Positions 11,160 to 23,963 of a DNA stretch of 64,000 bases are shown here, piece after piece. Each line of letters opens with the position of its first letter. Position 1 is the stretch's first letter. Source of the DNA: Mucidula mucida. Its lineage: Eukaryota; Basidiomycota; Agaricomycetes; Agaricales; Physalacriaceae. The stretch spans positions 1-64,000 of the forward strand of contig JADNYV010000132.1 in NCBI GenBank assembly GCA_015501055.1, given 5' to 3'. The notes beneath the pieces were generated by a model. That model ran no database searches and had not been told where the DNA came from. It saw only the letters and a program-made list of their open reading frames with translations. The position numbers and the translations under genes are program-made.

Positions 11160-11580
11160 CTGACAATACCGTTCCGATGCTCAGAATGAAGGTCTGATCA
11201 CATTGTCCGTGAGTCCTTTTCAATAAGCTATTCGTGATCCCTGCCATAGGGCTCTGGTGGCGCGGTTGACACGGTATTTGCCATGCAATCTTCAGCTTGA
11301 TTGTTCTTATGCCATCCAGGACTCTGAACTTGCCGCTACTAGTCCTCGGTCAATGAGGGTGCATTTATGTTCCAGTGCAGAATTCCCGGACTCGCTGTTT
11401 CTCAGAAAGGCATGTTTCTTGGAGATATAATGCCGCGGGATGGCGGTACGCTTTATCCCCCCCGTTCAAGCCTATCATTGCCACACAATGCTCTTCGGCT
11501 CCCAGTGGCAACTATTCCCAACATCAACTTCCTAAGTCCTTGGTTTGCTGTCTCATTTGTGGGCACGAGAAACTAAATCA
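11160..11580 (+). pseudogene. Truncated gene R relative, copy 1
   Basis: This block aligns with gene R exons and introns from about 3455 to 3870: the AATGAAG...GTGAGT junction, the exon with TACTAGTCCTMGGTC, the cleaved AGAAAGGCATG segment, and the peptide LRLPVATIPNINFLSP (LRLPLATIPNIDALSP in R). The coiled-coil first exon and gene L are absent; the end repeat lies only about 180 bp upstream. It is therefore a deletion derivative of an L/R unit. After the LSP motif the similarity to R stops. Confidence 0.55.
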
Positions 11581-12017
11581 CATATATTGTCTTTTAAGCT
11601 GGATTTCCATGGACCATTACCACACCAACGATACAGATGTTGCTGCTGACTTTGCGAAAAACGAGTTCCTCGATTTGATTCATCCGCTGGTCTGAAGACT
11701 GACGAGGGAAGCTTTAGTGTTCCACTAGCCACAATACATTGATCAATTACTGGCAAACATGCAACTCCTGGGGATGCGCAACAGCAGCAATTGGTTGACC
11801 TGGCCTATTAAGACCATTAACACTGAAATTCGACTCGCGAACCTGAAGGAAGAGTGAGGCTGACCTACATCGTAAACTCAAAGTATCCAAGAACGCCTTG
11901 CCTCGCCGTTCACTTAACCAGCGTGGACTCGTATTCGTAGTACCAAGAGCGCGTGGGCACTTGTCATCTGTGATAGAAGAACATTATCACTGATTAGAAC
12001 CAAATAAACGACTTTCA

Positions 12018-12055
12018 GTGAACACCTTGTCTCGCCGTGAACACCTTGCCTCTCC
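12018..12055 (+). repeat. Two-copy 19-bp tandem repeat
   Basis: GTGAACACCTTGTCTCGCC is followed directly by a second copy with two changes. A related CGCCTTGCCTCGCCGTTCAC lies about 110 bp upstream. It sits just ahead of the secreted-protein gene and is kept in copies 2 and 3. Confidence 0.6.
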
Positions 12056-12167
12056 GTCAAAACACCGAGTTCTTAGGGAAGAACCGAGTACGAGGCAGCA
12101 GCTATAAGAATGGACGGGAATTAGACGCTCATCAGGAAAACTTTTCTACCAGACAATCATCCCAGTC

Positions 12168-12490
12168 ATGAAATTTACCGCCGTCTTGTTCTTCTTTGTT
12201 GGCCTTGCTATTGCCAGCCCTCTCATTATGATTGAGGAGTGAAACCTTGTCAAATCCAAAAGTATGTCAATGCCTCTCAGACGAACAAGTATTGCCTATC
12301 TGACACATGGGATAGGCGGTGACGGTGTACCGTGAGTGGAAACTGGATGGTGCGGCATGGATGTGGTCAGAATATACGGGAGGATGTATCGAGGACTTGT
12401 GGACAACCTGTATGTCGTTGCTGGTGAATTCACTTACCTGTGTTCTGATCCTGCAAGCAGGTGTGGGTAACCCATTTGCAATGGACGTAG
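12168..12490 (+). pseudogene. Small secreted protein gene, copy 1 (decayed)
   Basis: A CTATAAGA box (12100-12107) precedes ATG 12168. Exon 1 encodes a textbook signal peptide, MKFTAVLFFFVGLAIASP, then LIMIEE and a TGA. A GTATGT donor follows about 20 bp later, with a GGGATAG acceptor about 55 bp further on. In this copy the second exon is scrambled compared with copies 2 and 3 by substitutions and small indels around 12310-12360. The stop right after the signal peptide is common to all three copies. Fungal small secreted proteins often have this size and layout; no family was recognised. Confidence 0.5.
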
Positions 12491-12882
12491 TCCTATGATG
12501 GCGCGATTTTATTCCTGTATATGAATATCCAGTGTTTTCATATGATGTGTAGTGCTATTTAAGAGATTGCGACATCGTTTAGGACTACACTCAACATGAC
12601 TCAGACTTAATGGCATACTGCTGGCGCCGCGTTGACACTAATGATACAGCACCTCACGCTTGAACTGTTTGATACGTCAATCAGATTAACCTACTAGACT
12701 ATAGACCGTCCCATACTCCCATATATTTCAATACTATTAAGTGTTCCACTTTCATGATTCCAACCTAAGGTGCCCAGTCCAACGTCGGAATGATTGGAGG
12801 TATACCAAGATGAGGGCATGACTCAGACCGGACGAGTATCCGTAAGGGTGCGCTCAACAGGAGACCCATACACTGTTTCCGG

Positions 12883-13119
12883 CTATAGATTGTCCTTCAT
12901 CCCCTTCTTTGCCATGCACTGACAGACATTGGGATTGGGCAAAATGCACTGTACGCTGTTGTTTGCGTGAAGATCAAACCAAAGTTCAGGAGCACAACCA
13001 ATATCGAGCCTTGTGTAGTCAGAAAGCATTTCGCGCTCTCGCATTTTACACTAATCATAGCATGTTAAGGAGGGATGTTTGTGGAATTCCTTACGGGCAA
13101 AATTCCAGGTCCAGTGCAT
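12883..13119 (-). pseudogene. Cys-rich 78-codon ORF, copy 1 (in-frame TAG)
   Basis: Reverse-strand equivalent of the intact ORF at 25741-25977. The start MHWTWNF lies just downstream of a CTATAAATG box. At the position where copy 2 has CAG the codon here is TAG, a single C-to-T change, and the frame is otherwise open to the end (PNVCQCMAKKGMKDNL). Confidence 0.45.
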
Positions 13120-13217
13120 TTATAGTTCACTGAGCGGTAACTGAGAGATAGGTTATACACGGAGAGAAGGGAAAAGTAAAGGATATACACGTGAAAGAAA
13201 TCGTATCTACATTGAGC

Positions 13218-15980
13218 TCAGTTTTTAGTTTTTACTCTCTTCCTCTGAGGCTCTTCTTTATCGTCTTCCTCCTCGTCCAAGTCATCGAGGTGCAGTTCAA
13301 TCCCTGTGAAGCCGGAGTCAAGACCTGGGAGCTCGTAAAAGAGTGCCCTCCCAAGCCATGCAGCCAAGAGACGGTGAACACCGCCTCTCAAAACTTTGTC
13401 CGTTTTCTGGTAGCAGTGGGCATGAATGAGGGATAGAAATGGTTAACAACAAAGTCGTAGATGACTGGAACGGCACAGCAGGCGCTGCGCTCTGGATTTT
13501 TGACTGCTGCAGGTTGCACCGGGGTTGGCATGTCCGTGGCATATTGGCGCAAGGTGTCATACAGCCAACTTGCACTCTCCATGTGCTGCCCACCCAGGAC
13601 GTACTGCCCGTATGGTGTTGTCCGTACGTGCACGGAATCCGGCCCATCCTCTGCCACGGTCCAGAGGTAAGAGGCCTTCAATGCCTCGACTTTTGGATCG
13701 GAGTCCTCAAATCCCCTGTATCGGTACATGAATACCTGGGCGAGCTCAGTAAACAACGCATTCAGACCCGAAATGCCAAAGTCGACGGGCGTGCAGACGT
13801 AATCGGCCCATCCTCTTAGACAGTTCAATTTCTCGTCACCGCCAGTGTCCCTGTGATAGTCGTCCACGGTGTTGAAATCAAACCACTTGATTAGCTTATT
13901 GTGGAGGTCGGTTGGGGGGGATTTATGCTTTAGATGAAGCAGCGCAATGTAGAGCAGCACCCAAAACGCGGATTCCCGGTTATCTACGAGACTATGGGTG
14001 ATGCTTTGCTTTCCTGTGTCACCCCCATGCGGCAGCCTCCCGTTGAGTAAATGTACCGAAACAAATTGCCATGTTCCCTACCAAATTAATGAGTGGACCC
14101 TAGTTGCAAGAGACGTACTGTTCTTCCGGGGCAATGTGTCACAACATTCGAGTCAAGCACCAGACAGAGATCCCCATTGATCAACACTCCTCTGTCTTTT
14201 GGAGTAATCATGATGTTGCCGACACTGATATCATGGTGCAGGATCCGTGCAAGAGTAAATGCTGCTTGTGCGGCTATTCAAAGTTTGTGAGAATCCAGGG
14301 TGTATATAGGAGAAGTAGAGATGTACCTTCCATGGCATCCGCGACGCATGTCAAAAGTGTTTTACAGTTTTCAAATGCCATAAGATCTCGAGCGATAGTA
14401 CGCAGCAAGATGCGATGACATTGGAGAGGCAGCCTGAGGTGATGATATTTCCGCCCGTTTGGCAGTTTATGAGCGAACACCAAAAATTCCACTTCCTGCG
14501 TACGGGTGATCATGCCCGGAATGTCGCCCCCCACCTCCATCTCCGCAACATTTGGAACTTTATGTTGGGCCAATAGGCGGTATATTTCGGCTTTGGGCTT
14601 GGTTCGTGTGGAGGGCTCCTGCCAATAGTCCTTCATAAAGAAGAGGCTGGAACGAGACATTGGTGATGGCGGGGCATTGTCAACATAATTGTCAAGGTCC
14701 TTTGAGGGATCGTACGCCAGGCTTCGACACGTGGAGCGGGAGAAGGGCGAAAGACACCCCCAGTGGAACTTAGGGGCAGGAATGATAAAACAGCGTGTAG
14801 TTCCGTCAACGGTGAGCGTTACCCAGAAGAGTCTCTCGGAAACTGGCGCTACGTCTGCACGGACAGCTTTCGCCTCGCAGTGCAACATGTCACTGTGGTA
14901 GAGGGAGAACTTTGCTCGTGCGCGCTCTGCATCAGGATCGTCCTCAGCGACAGGCGTGACTGTGGGGTCTAATCCGCGTTGGGTGCGCGTGAGCTGAGCA
15001 AAGCGCAAATAAAACTCAAAGAGAATCAGGGCTCCTGGTCCCTCGGTGTACTTGAAACGATTGGTGACAATCGACCCTCGGCGATCCCATCGAACCAAGC
15101 GAGCGTAACCACCCACAACGACCACCGTGAACAAATGCCCACGAAACATCAAGGACATGGTAATAGCGGCGTAGGCTGAGATTTGTCCACGAGCCTTCTG
15201 TCCGACCATAGAATTCCTCTCCCCAGGAAAGACGTTTTCCGCAAGCGGGGTGTCTGCCTGTTCATTGTCGTCTTCGTCGTTGGATATTTCCTCGGGTTCA
15301 ACCTCATTGTCCACCACCTCTTCATCGACCTCCACATGCTCACCAGAAGTGCTCGTCTTGCAATCCACATATGGATCAGAGCTACTATGCCTCTTGAACT
15401 TGACTTGAGTCTGCATGCGGTCATGAGCTGTACTGCCGTCCGCCGGAAGGTCGTTGACCTCGTAATGGCCCATATCAACTGCCGCACCTGCACAATTTGG
15501 GTTGGGCTTTTGAAATTGACCAAAAGTGGTTATGACCACATTGGTATATGTCCATCCTTCAAAGGCGTCCCGCTAAAGGAAGGGTATTAGATATAGCAAC
15601 AGCGTCAGAATAAGCAACGCACATATTTAGCATACATGTCCTTTTCAACCTCTCCAGGTTTTGGTTTGACACTCTTCAGGTCAGCAAGCCTTTTGGCATC
15701 GGGTGTCATCTCTCTGTATTCCTTGGAAGTGGACTCGTTCCAAGGCATGAACTTGGACATAAAGTCAGAAGCGCCGATGCCAACTCAGTGACGACCGCGG
15801 GTTTCGTGAGCAATGTCCTCATAGTGTTCTTCCATCTTCTTTGTGGAAGCAGCGAATGTGTCCAGTGTTCTTCTTGTTGAGGGGGGTTTGCTGCGAGGTG
15901 AGAGCAGGCTGAGAGACGTCGGATACTCCTTGAGGTTGAGGAGAACCAGTGTCTCCGGTAGTTGCGCTTTCGTCTGTCAT
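13218..15980 (-). pseudogene. FunK1-type fungal protein kinase, copy 1
   Basis: FunK1 kinases are a fungal-expanded protein-kinase-like family. The start at 15980 (MTDESATTGDTG) is followed by MEEHYEDIAHETRGRH, a TGA (near 15785), then ASDFMSKFMPWN and GEVEKDMYAKYV. After an intron the long frame 15539-14274 gives RGQISAYAA, VVVVGGYARLVRWDRRGSIV, QRGLDPTV and FAHKLPNGRKYH, all typical of FunK1. The catalytic loop reads LHHDISVGNIMI (HRD changed to HHD; Asp kept), and the next Asp region reads LINGDLC where the family usually has a LIDWDL type motif. The last part (13960-13388) ends in an acidic tail and KRVKTKN. The early TGA, a frame change before it and the altered loop suggest a pseudogene, or an unusual gene with introns I cannot place. 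The TGA is shared with copy 3. Confidence 0.75.
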
Positions 15981-16226
15981 AGGTGTTAGAGACAAATCGC
16001 GCAAGTGGGAAATAAAGATAGGACATGTCGAAAGCCGCGCATATTATATAGACCGCACCCATTGTTCAACAACTTACCGGATTCATGCTATTGCTGCACC
16101 AATTAGGCAAACAATGAGATTGCAGTGTGGACAAGATGACTGTTCTGTGTTGAAAAAGAAAGTGATCGGGCCTCGTTGATCAATCACACACGGTCCACCG
16201 GCATTGGACAAATCCAAAGGCGGGAG

Positions 16227-17529
16227 GCCAGCTGCCAGGTGGGCCATCTAGTCTTTGTTGAGGATACTGAATAGCCAGGTAATCTAGCCGTACTGTAATG
16301 AGCAGACATTGATACAGTAGGCTAGGAAAACCGGTAGCAATAGAGGCGGCCGGCATGAACATCTTTTGGTCGTGTTTGCACCCCCGGATCAGTTGGTCCG
16401 CAAGCTATACTGCCAAGATTTGGCGGGGGGACAAAAAGTGCTGTATAGCTTACTCTGAGATGTAAGACGACAGGTTTTCGGACCACGTGTGTGCCCATCT
16501 CACACGCGTCCAGGCCGATCGACTTCCTGCGCTGTGCACTGGTCCCCTAAAGGGCCCAACCTCACGCTAGGAAGACAACCAGCATCCCTCACTTCGTGTA
16601 CCCCCACCACAAAGCAAGGCAGGGCCACCATTCAAGGGTATGAAAAGAAATTAAATCAAAACTTTGAATCAATGTCAACATCTCCGATACCAAACAACCA
16701 AGACATCAGTGTTGGGATCAGTCTATCCATTACTGCAGCAATTCCGTAGACAGGCAGAAACACTGCACAAACATTGTCATTTTAATCGTCCCCCGCACAA
16801 TACTAACACTCAATGGTTTGAACTACCTCCTTATTGCAACGACTTGGACACCATACAGACAAGAAGCCTAGAATGAGTCATTTTTGTGCTTCAATATGAG
16901 TCCACTCCTACATCACCATCAGTGTGCACATAAGTAGCAGATGAATACCCAGAGTCAGCACTGCCGCCGAGGGCGACGCTCCCATGCTACTAAGCCCAAT
17001 CAGCTGTGGCAATACACAACACAAACTCAGTCTGAACGTGCATACGCGGCAGGATCAACCCTCACCAAGTGAATGAGACCTAACAGAGCAGGAATCCCGG
17101 AGATGTGAGACATACAGCGCGCACATCAAATCAGCGCGACGTGTTGTCAACCCCGTTGGCCCCAGTCAATGCAGCCCAAGCAGTGTCGACCCAGTCCGGT
17201 ACTCTGCACCCAACCCCACAGACATACAATTGAGATGTCAAGGATGAACCAAGACACAGAGGCGTATTCCAGAGATGTGAGGGATCATATCAGCGCACAC
17301 TCGGCAATTGTGTCTGAGACAAACAGACACAGTGTGCCCACAAGGCCGGGCAGCGGCAAGGACATACACAAACCCAAAACCACAGATAAGAGCATGGACC
17401 ACAGAACCACAACGGACAGGAAAGCACGAACCAGAACACGGCCACGGAACCACGGACAAACAGATAAGAGCACAGATACAATCATGCCGGCCCATGGGGC
17501 TAAGAACCAACCAGAGGGGCTACGGAACG
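16227..17529. other. No recognisable gene
   Basis: Beyond the end of the duplicated segment there is no frame I can assign. Open frames at 16489-16749 and 17169-17529 are low in complexity (rich in T, N, H, R and Q) and lack motifs. Short spaced CAC/ACA-rich sequence dominates 16.9-17.5 kb. Confidence 0.5.
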
Positions 17530-17632
17530 CACAAGAAAATGCCATGGGGCACACTAGAACAAACAAAAAAAATGCCACAGGGCACACTGGAACAAACAAG
17601 AAAAATGCCACGGGGCGCACTGGAACCAACGA
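17530..17632 (+). repeat. Three-copy tandem repeat of about 35 bp
   Basis: Three imperfect copies of a unit with the core AAAATGCCAYRGGGCRCACT followed by an AACAAACAA-type stretch. In the plus-strand frame they would encode repeated NATGHTGTNK-like peptides, but nothing else suggests a gene, so I read it as a minisatellite. Confidence 0.75.
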
Positions 17633-17649
17633 GAATTCAGCATTCATCT

Positions 17650-18747
17650 ATTCAACATTACTGCTTCGCCGCGTATTGTGGCATTTGCGAGCGGACTGTC
17701 CCATTACGACAGTCGTCCTTTGCAACTTTGTATATGTATCAGAGCAGTTTGAAGTCGTTGACCGAACTAGAGTCCAACACAGTCTGAGAAGCGCACAATT
17801 CTCTCTCTGTTGATGCTCTTGACTGGTTGTTTCAGATGTTGTCAAGTCCAATCATTCATACCCTTGTCCTACAAGACATCAGTTCTGGTTTGAGAAGCAT
17901 TCCAGAGTCTCCACTACCCTGGCCAACCTTGGGTGGTGGAGCCTTTGTCGCTCTTGTTTGTTCCTTCCAAGGTCTTCAGCCTTGATGAGCCTTCATTGGG
18001 CAACATACTCATAGGAGAATCTCGTGATTGGGATCCACATATGAGAGCTGCTACATGGCTTGCCATATATGCGCCGTTCTTGGATTACAATGGTTTCTTT
18101 GTACACCACCCCGAGGTGCTCATGCATCCTCTCGTTTGAGAATCGTTTTGTGCTTGAGAGTTATAGTCATCTTCAGTCGTTGTTTAACCTCCAAAGCCAT
18201 CTTGACGAATGTTTGTTGGCTCAGGTTTTATCCTAGTCCACCACTCCCCACTAGTCCCAGTGCGTCGTTGATGACAGGTACACAAGTCATCTGGACCCGT
18301 CTTCAATTAAGATTTTGGGACACATTTCTTGAGATGCCCCTCCTTGCGCCTCATGATAGCATCTTTGTCGAGCCTATTTCTTCATATCACAGGACATTGA
18401 TCATTGCTGGGAAATTAGCCCTTTCTCACGCTCTAGAACACCGCGATAACATGGACCACTTCACAAAAGCACATTGCCACAACCTTGATCTCCTAGTGTG
18501 TGTTGTAAGACTCATCACAAATCCCGTTGCTACGCCGATTGCTACCCAGTGGACAGCGGACTTTGACTTCTTGTTCAGTGTTATAAAGTCGCTACAAGAT
18601 CCTGTCTCCCCCACATCTGTTTCTACAGAATCTCTTTCTCTTGTGTCTACATAACATTCATTCATTTTATCTTTGGTCCTCCCACATTTCTGAATCCCAC
18701 TTTCCATGTCTGGGTTTACTTCTGCACAACTCTCTTTCCTACCATAC
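17650..18747 (+). other. Unrecognised open frames
   Basis: The largest frame (18028-18654, 208 codons) has TWDTFLEM-like and LIIAGKLALSHALEH segments and reads loosely protein-like; an adjacent frame (17933-18139) has GNILIGESRDWDPHMRAATW and may belong to the same broken gene. I know no family that fits. It ends about 90 bp before the LTR at 18748, so it may be host sequence beside a retroelement or part of an older element. Confidence 0.3.
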
Positions 18748-19277
18748 TGTTATGAATTACCATATTTTCACATTTTCAATCTTATCATATCTTATCGGGG
18801 GGCTTGTCTTATCAACCAACGGACTGTTTCATCATCTGTTTCATCACCAATCATACTCCTTTTCATTACCAAAGCCGTACTCATATCGGACACACGCCCA
18901 ACACATAGATGACATCATACATGCCGATACCTCATGGACTTCCTATTGTATACATACCACCGACACTCGTAGCACACATGGTTGTTTCAGTATTATTACT
19001 TATATGCAGTTACCACTCATATTTAATGGTTTTACAGACTAGTAGCATACAACACTGGGTCAAGGGTGTGGAGCATTCCTAGTGGAAACGTGTATGGACA
19101 AGGAGTCCCAAATACAGACTTACTAGTATATAAGCAGTAGTGTAGTATCATTGTACTTTAGTTCCGATCTTGTTTATACACCTAGCCTAGCCTAGTTCTA
19201 CAAACACGAACACTTCTTTCCCTTGAGTCTCTCTGTGGTACCTGGTTTAGTCTCGTGGCTATAGTCAGTTGCTAACA
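18748..19277 (+). repeat. LTR of chromovirus family, plus orientation
   Basis: 530 bp, TGTTATG at the start and CTAACA at the end. A TATATAAG box at about 19128 is followed 33 nt later by TAGTTCCGATCT, the probable RNA start in this family. It is about 90 percent like the LTRs at 52894 and 58876 by eye. Confidence 0.8.
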
Positions 19278-19707
19278 CTACCAAGGCATCTGGTTTGCAC
19301 AAGACATCTGGTTTGGTGCTGCTTAAGGGCACGGCTTTTTTGCTCATGGTTGATGGAGTTAGGAAGGCCTTGCACAGCCACCAAACTCGTGATTGTTCCC
19401 TTCTCAATCTAATCACTCAAAAAGCTGGTCATGTCCAGCGCACATCTCTCAATCTAATTACGCGCAAGCTGATCCACAAATGCATCAAATAAAAAAAAAC
19501 AAAAAAAAAATATACAACACTATCCTACTGATCATGTTCACTACATCACGGTAAGCTTGCCACGGCATATACAAGGCTAGGAATACAAAAACAATCAAAA
19601 ACGAAGTACGGGCTACAATAGTCTGGATTAAGATCATGTGAGATGAGTAGTACGATGCAAGAAATACAAGAAATGCAAGATGTCAAGAGATACAGACTGT
19701 TGATAGC
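19278..19707. other. Retroelement leader fragment and A-rich tract
   Basis: 19278-19363 is leader sequence shared with the other LTR of this element. 19364-19490 is unassigned, and 19487-19512 is an A-rich run (two runs of nine to ten A). 19513-19707 shows no gene. The gag-pol relic begins after this on the minus strand. Confidence 0.5.
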
Positions 19708-22700
19708 GCATTCATGCCAGTTGTTCTAATGGTAATTGATGAATAACCGTAAGAAATGTTCTATCTCTTGGTTCAACCGTTCCGTTTGCCCATTTGCCTG
19801 TCGATGGTACGCCATCGTGAAGTTCCCTTCAATGCCCAACAGCCGATATAACTCCTTCATGAAACGCGAATGGTATTGCAGACCTTGATTGTGTATCATC
19901 TGTCACGGCAATCCATGTATGGGAAAGATTTGATTGGGGTAAATACAAGCCATGCCTTCTGACGTCAGGGTGGTGTGTGTTGGTATAATGTGTAACCACT
20001 TTGTGAAATGATCCACAAACGTGCTGATCGCATTGTATCCTCCCAACTCCGGCAACTCGCCAATCATGTCCGTTCCAACTTTCTCCCATGGTTCGCTTGG
20101 TACATCTATAGGATGGAGGGGTGCAGCCGGCTTTGTGTGATGTGACTTTGTAACTTGGCATTTTTGACACCCTTCCACGTATTTGTGGACGTCTCGGCTG
20201 ATTCCGGGCCACCAATAGGTGCGTGTAATCAACTCAAGAGTCTTGTATTGTCCCAGATGCCCTGCAAGCTGTGCATCATGATGCATTCTAATAACTTTTC
20301 CCCGCAATTCCTTGTCCTTTGGTATGTAAATACGATCTTTCCACATAATAAGTCCATTTTCCTTCTCTTCCCATCCGTTTTCTTTGTTTTCTAATGCTTT
20401 TTGTATGTATCTGTCTTTGTTTCCTTTTCTTTGTTTGATTTTGTTAAGTAATTTGTCCTCCGGTGTAGCTACTGTATGTAAAGAAAATTGCATTTGTGAT
20501 ATTAAAAACTCCAGTTTTAGCAAAACAATGTTTTCATTATCTTTTTCCCCCTTCTCAAGGCCTGTCATCCTTGACAAGGCATCAGCTTTTCTCATCGTTC
20601 TTCCTGGCTTATGAATCATCTGTATGTCATATTCCGCCAACTCCGTAACCCATTGTGCCTGCCTCCGGTTCAACTTCTGCGGCTTCCTGAAGTACTGAAG
20701 GTTTTGATGATCGGTGAAAACCTCCACTGTCTCCTTAGCGCCTAGGAGGTATTGTCGCCAGTCATCAATCAAGTCCATGATAGCCATCATCTCTTTGTCG
20801 TAGATCTTATAATTGCGCTCCACTTTGTTCAGTGCGCAAGACCGAAAGGCTACTGGTCTCCATTTTCCGTCAACAAACTGGGAAAGAACCGCCCCGTTCG
20901 CATAGTTTGAGGAGTCCGCCTTGACTCAAAACTTGCCGTCATTGCATGGTACAATTAGAACGGGTTCTTCCGTCATCCTCTGTTTCAACTCCTCAAGCGC
21001 CTCGTGCTGCTCCATACCCCAAACCCACTCGCCCTTCCCGGTTAGCGATGTCAATGGCTTCGCTACTCCCACAAATCCCCGAATGAAATGTCGGTAAAAT
21101 TGCAGAAGCCCAGGAATAACTGTACTTCCTTCTTCTTTGTTGGCTCCCTCCATTCCTTCACTACGGCCACTTTTGCCGGATCCATCTTCACTTCTCCTCC
21201 TCCAACAATCACCCTAAGTAGTCTACTTGTGTGCTTTGAAACTACATTTCTCGGGCTTTAAATACAACCTATTTACTCGTAATTTTCTAATACTTGTCGT
21301 ACTATATGCCTATGTTCTTCCAACATGTTCGTAAAGATAAGTATGTCGTTTGAGTAAACTATAACATGTCCTTCATCAATCAACTCCTTCAGAATGTGAT
21401 TCATGAACAATTGGAACATCGTCAGCAAGTTTGTAAGTCCAAAGAACATGACTGAGGGCTCAAACAGGCCTCGGTTTGTTCTAAACACCGCTTTCCATTC
21501 ATCACCTTCTTTGATCCGGATGTTATTGTAACCCCATCGGACATCCATCTTCGTAAACCACTTTGCTCCCTTCAACATGTTGATAAGCTTCTAGATCAAC
21601 AGCAAGGGGTATCAGTTCTTGATTGTCATGTTGTGCAACTTTCGATAATCCTGTACGGGCCAAAGACTTCTGTCCTTCTTCTTGACAAAGAAGAATGGTG
21701 ACGCCATGGGTGAGATTGATGGCCGTATGCGTCCCGTGTGTATGTTTTCCTCCAAGAACTCGTCTAATGCCTTCTGCTCGGATGGACTAAGGGGATAGAC
21801 CTTGCAGTCAACCGGTTTGGAACCAGGCGTGAGTTCTATCGCGTGATCCCAGGGTCTTCGCTCCGGTAACTTATCAAAGTCCGCCTTGCTGAATACATCG
21901 GAAATTCCTCGATGTAAGGTGCAGCAGCAGATGAAGGCTGTTGTGATCTCAGCTTTTCACCGCTTTTGCGATAGTTGTCCCAGTCCATCCAGAACAAGCG
22001 CTCTCCCTCTTCCACTTCTCTTCTACGTCTTCTCCTTATCTTCTGGCAAGTTGTACTTGGGTAATAGCCGCAGAATCTGGACATTGTTGAAAGTCAACGT
22101 GGATTTGGTCCAGTTGATCGTGGGGTTGTGATATCGTAACCAATCTAGCCCCAAAAAGATGCTTGTTTTACCAAGATTGGTGACTGCCAACTTGATCTTT
22201 TTAGCATGATCGCCAATCTTCATCCGGACCTCCACAAAACCTTCAATTGCTCCTCCCTTGTTTAGGGTTCCATCTGCATTGTAGACAGGGAGCTTGACCG
22301 GTAACTCCTTGATTGGGAGTCCGTTCTTCTCGACGAATTCTTTATTGACGCAAGAACCCGTTGCTCCGCTGTCAAGAAGGGCACTCGTTTCCCATTCAGA
22401 GCCTGTGTGCACGCTCTCTATGGTTACTCGGAGTTTCATGTCTTGCCCCTTTGTTCCCCGGATGTACTTCCTTGACTTTTTTAACTCGGTCACAACTTCC
22501 ACCGCAGCTTCCTTCGTCAACGCTCTGATCGCCATCACCTTCTCTTCCGTTGCTTCTCTCTCTCTCCGCTCCGGCATCCATGCTCTCAAAATTCCCACTG
22601 CTCTCGACACTTCATCCTCTCTTAGCCGTTGTGCGATCCACTTGGGCGTATTTGGCTCAAATCTTTCTTTCGCAGGTTTTGTTGGTGAAGTCGTCAATGA

Positions 22701-23716
22701 TATTTTAGATGTTTCAGTACCCGTACTGTAAATAGATTCTGCATCTGACAACTCTTCCCTTGGTGACTGCTCCGGCAGGACTGCGTCTACTGCGGGAGCT
22801 TCGCAAAACCCAACTCTTTGGCCAACTTCTTCTTCTCGTCGTCATTCATTTCGGTCCATAGACCCCAAATCTGCTGGGGTCAACCCTTCTTTGGACAGAA
22901 CCTGCTGATGTGGCCGTGTTCACCACAGCTGAAGCAAAGTCCCCTTCGACGTGCATTGTCAATGTCCATCAGCCTGCCGGCTCCTCCATAGGTAATGCCG
23001 GTGGCATCTCATCGCATAATCAGTGTCGGGGGTGGGTTTGTAGGATTGGCTCTCGATGTAGCCACCTGCAGAGCTTGGGGCCGGAACTGCATGCCGGGCC
23101 TTTTGCACGCCATTCGCCTTCTCCACAACTGATTGATCTGAATGATCTGTTTCTTCCAATCATTGTATTCTTCTGGCAACCCGTCTCGGCTGCCATAGAT
23201 CTGATTGATAATCTTCTCATTGACATTGGTCTTGGGAAGACGCACAACATATGCATCATCCTTTGAATATCCTGCCTAAGTAAGCAGGATCTCAAACATC
23301 TAGAAAAAGTCTTGAGCGGTGTCTTGCCCCTGGCACAACCGCTCAATCTGGTCTTGCGCGTCTCGCGCGAGGTTGGAGTCTACAAATCTCTCCTTCAAGT
23401 GCTCCTTGAACTGCGCCCAGGAGACTGTCCATTCCTCTTCTTCCTCGCTGAAGTTCTGGTCCGTGTAGTTCTGGACCTATGCATCAACATGATCTCCTTG
23501 GATGTAGGAGAGAACAACATTGATCCTTTCGGAGTCAGATGTGATATTGTTCTTCTTATCACGGATGTATGTGAACATCAATCGCCACCAACTCTTATAT
23601 TTGGTCTTGTCCCCGTCATAGTCGTAAGGCTTGTTCACAAGGGATCGGCCTTTGATTTCGACATCGGCATGATGAGCGGGCGTGTGAGGAACGGTTTCGG
23701 GTGCTTCGTTGGACAT
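19708..23716 (-). pseudogene. Ty3/gypsy chromovirus gag-pol, decayed and 3'-truncated
   Basis: Read from 23716 the order is Gag (MSNEAPETVPHTPAHHAD, then NKPYDYDGDK), a damaged zinc knuckle region (near 22900), protease (LLDSGATGSCVNKEFV at 22330-22400), reverse transcriptase ([18 protein letters not shown] at about 21540), RNase H (KEMMAIMDLIDDW, TDHQNLQYF) and integrase (HHDAQLAGHLG, GCQKCQVTKSH, GTDMIGELP). The polymerase active site YLDD of the sister element is YSND here, which should abolish activity. Stops and shifts split it into at least seven frames. It stops inside integrase at about 19708, so the chromodomain is missing. It is older than the element at 52894-59405, yet it keeps the Arg codon of RTNRGLFEPSV that is a stop there. 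Confidence 0.85.
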
Positions 23717-23963
23717 GATGGATCGGGGTGATGGGATCGGAGAGTGAAAGGGTGAAAGGGGTGATATGGGTGATGCGGATTTCGATGAAATGGGTGAGGG
23801 AATAGAGGTTTGGATGAATAAGGGGGAATTGCCTAGATCTGAAATAGAATCCAGGACTTGGTAGGGTGGGGAATGTTCCTAACTCCATCAACCATGAGCA
23901 AAAAAGCCGTGCCCTTAAGCAGCACCAAACCAGATGCCTTGTGCAAACCAGATGCCTTGGTAG

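Larger units (their letters stand above)
8137..16226 (+). repeat. Large duplicated segment, copy 1
   Basis: About 8.1 kb that recurs inverted at 24494-30810 (truncated) and directly at 34716-52578 (interrupted by the KDZ element). It carries gene S, an end repeat, an R fragment, a secreted-protein gene, a Cys-rich ORF and FunK1 in the same order. Similarity to copy 3 starts at the GAGACTCGGG motif near 8139 and stops at GGCGGGAGG near 16226 (52578 in copy 3). Shared substitutions group copies 2 and 3 together against copy 1. Confidence 0.85.

Noticed and set aside
17530..17632. CRISPR-like array
   Set aside because: Adjacent tandem copies without spacers in a eukaryotic context.
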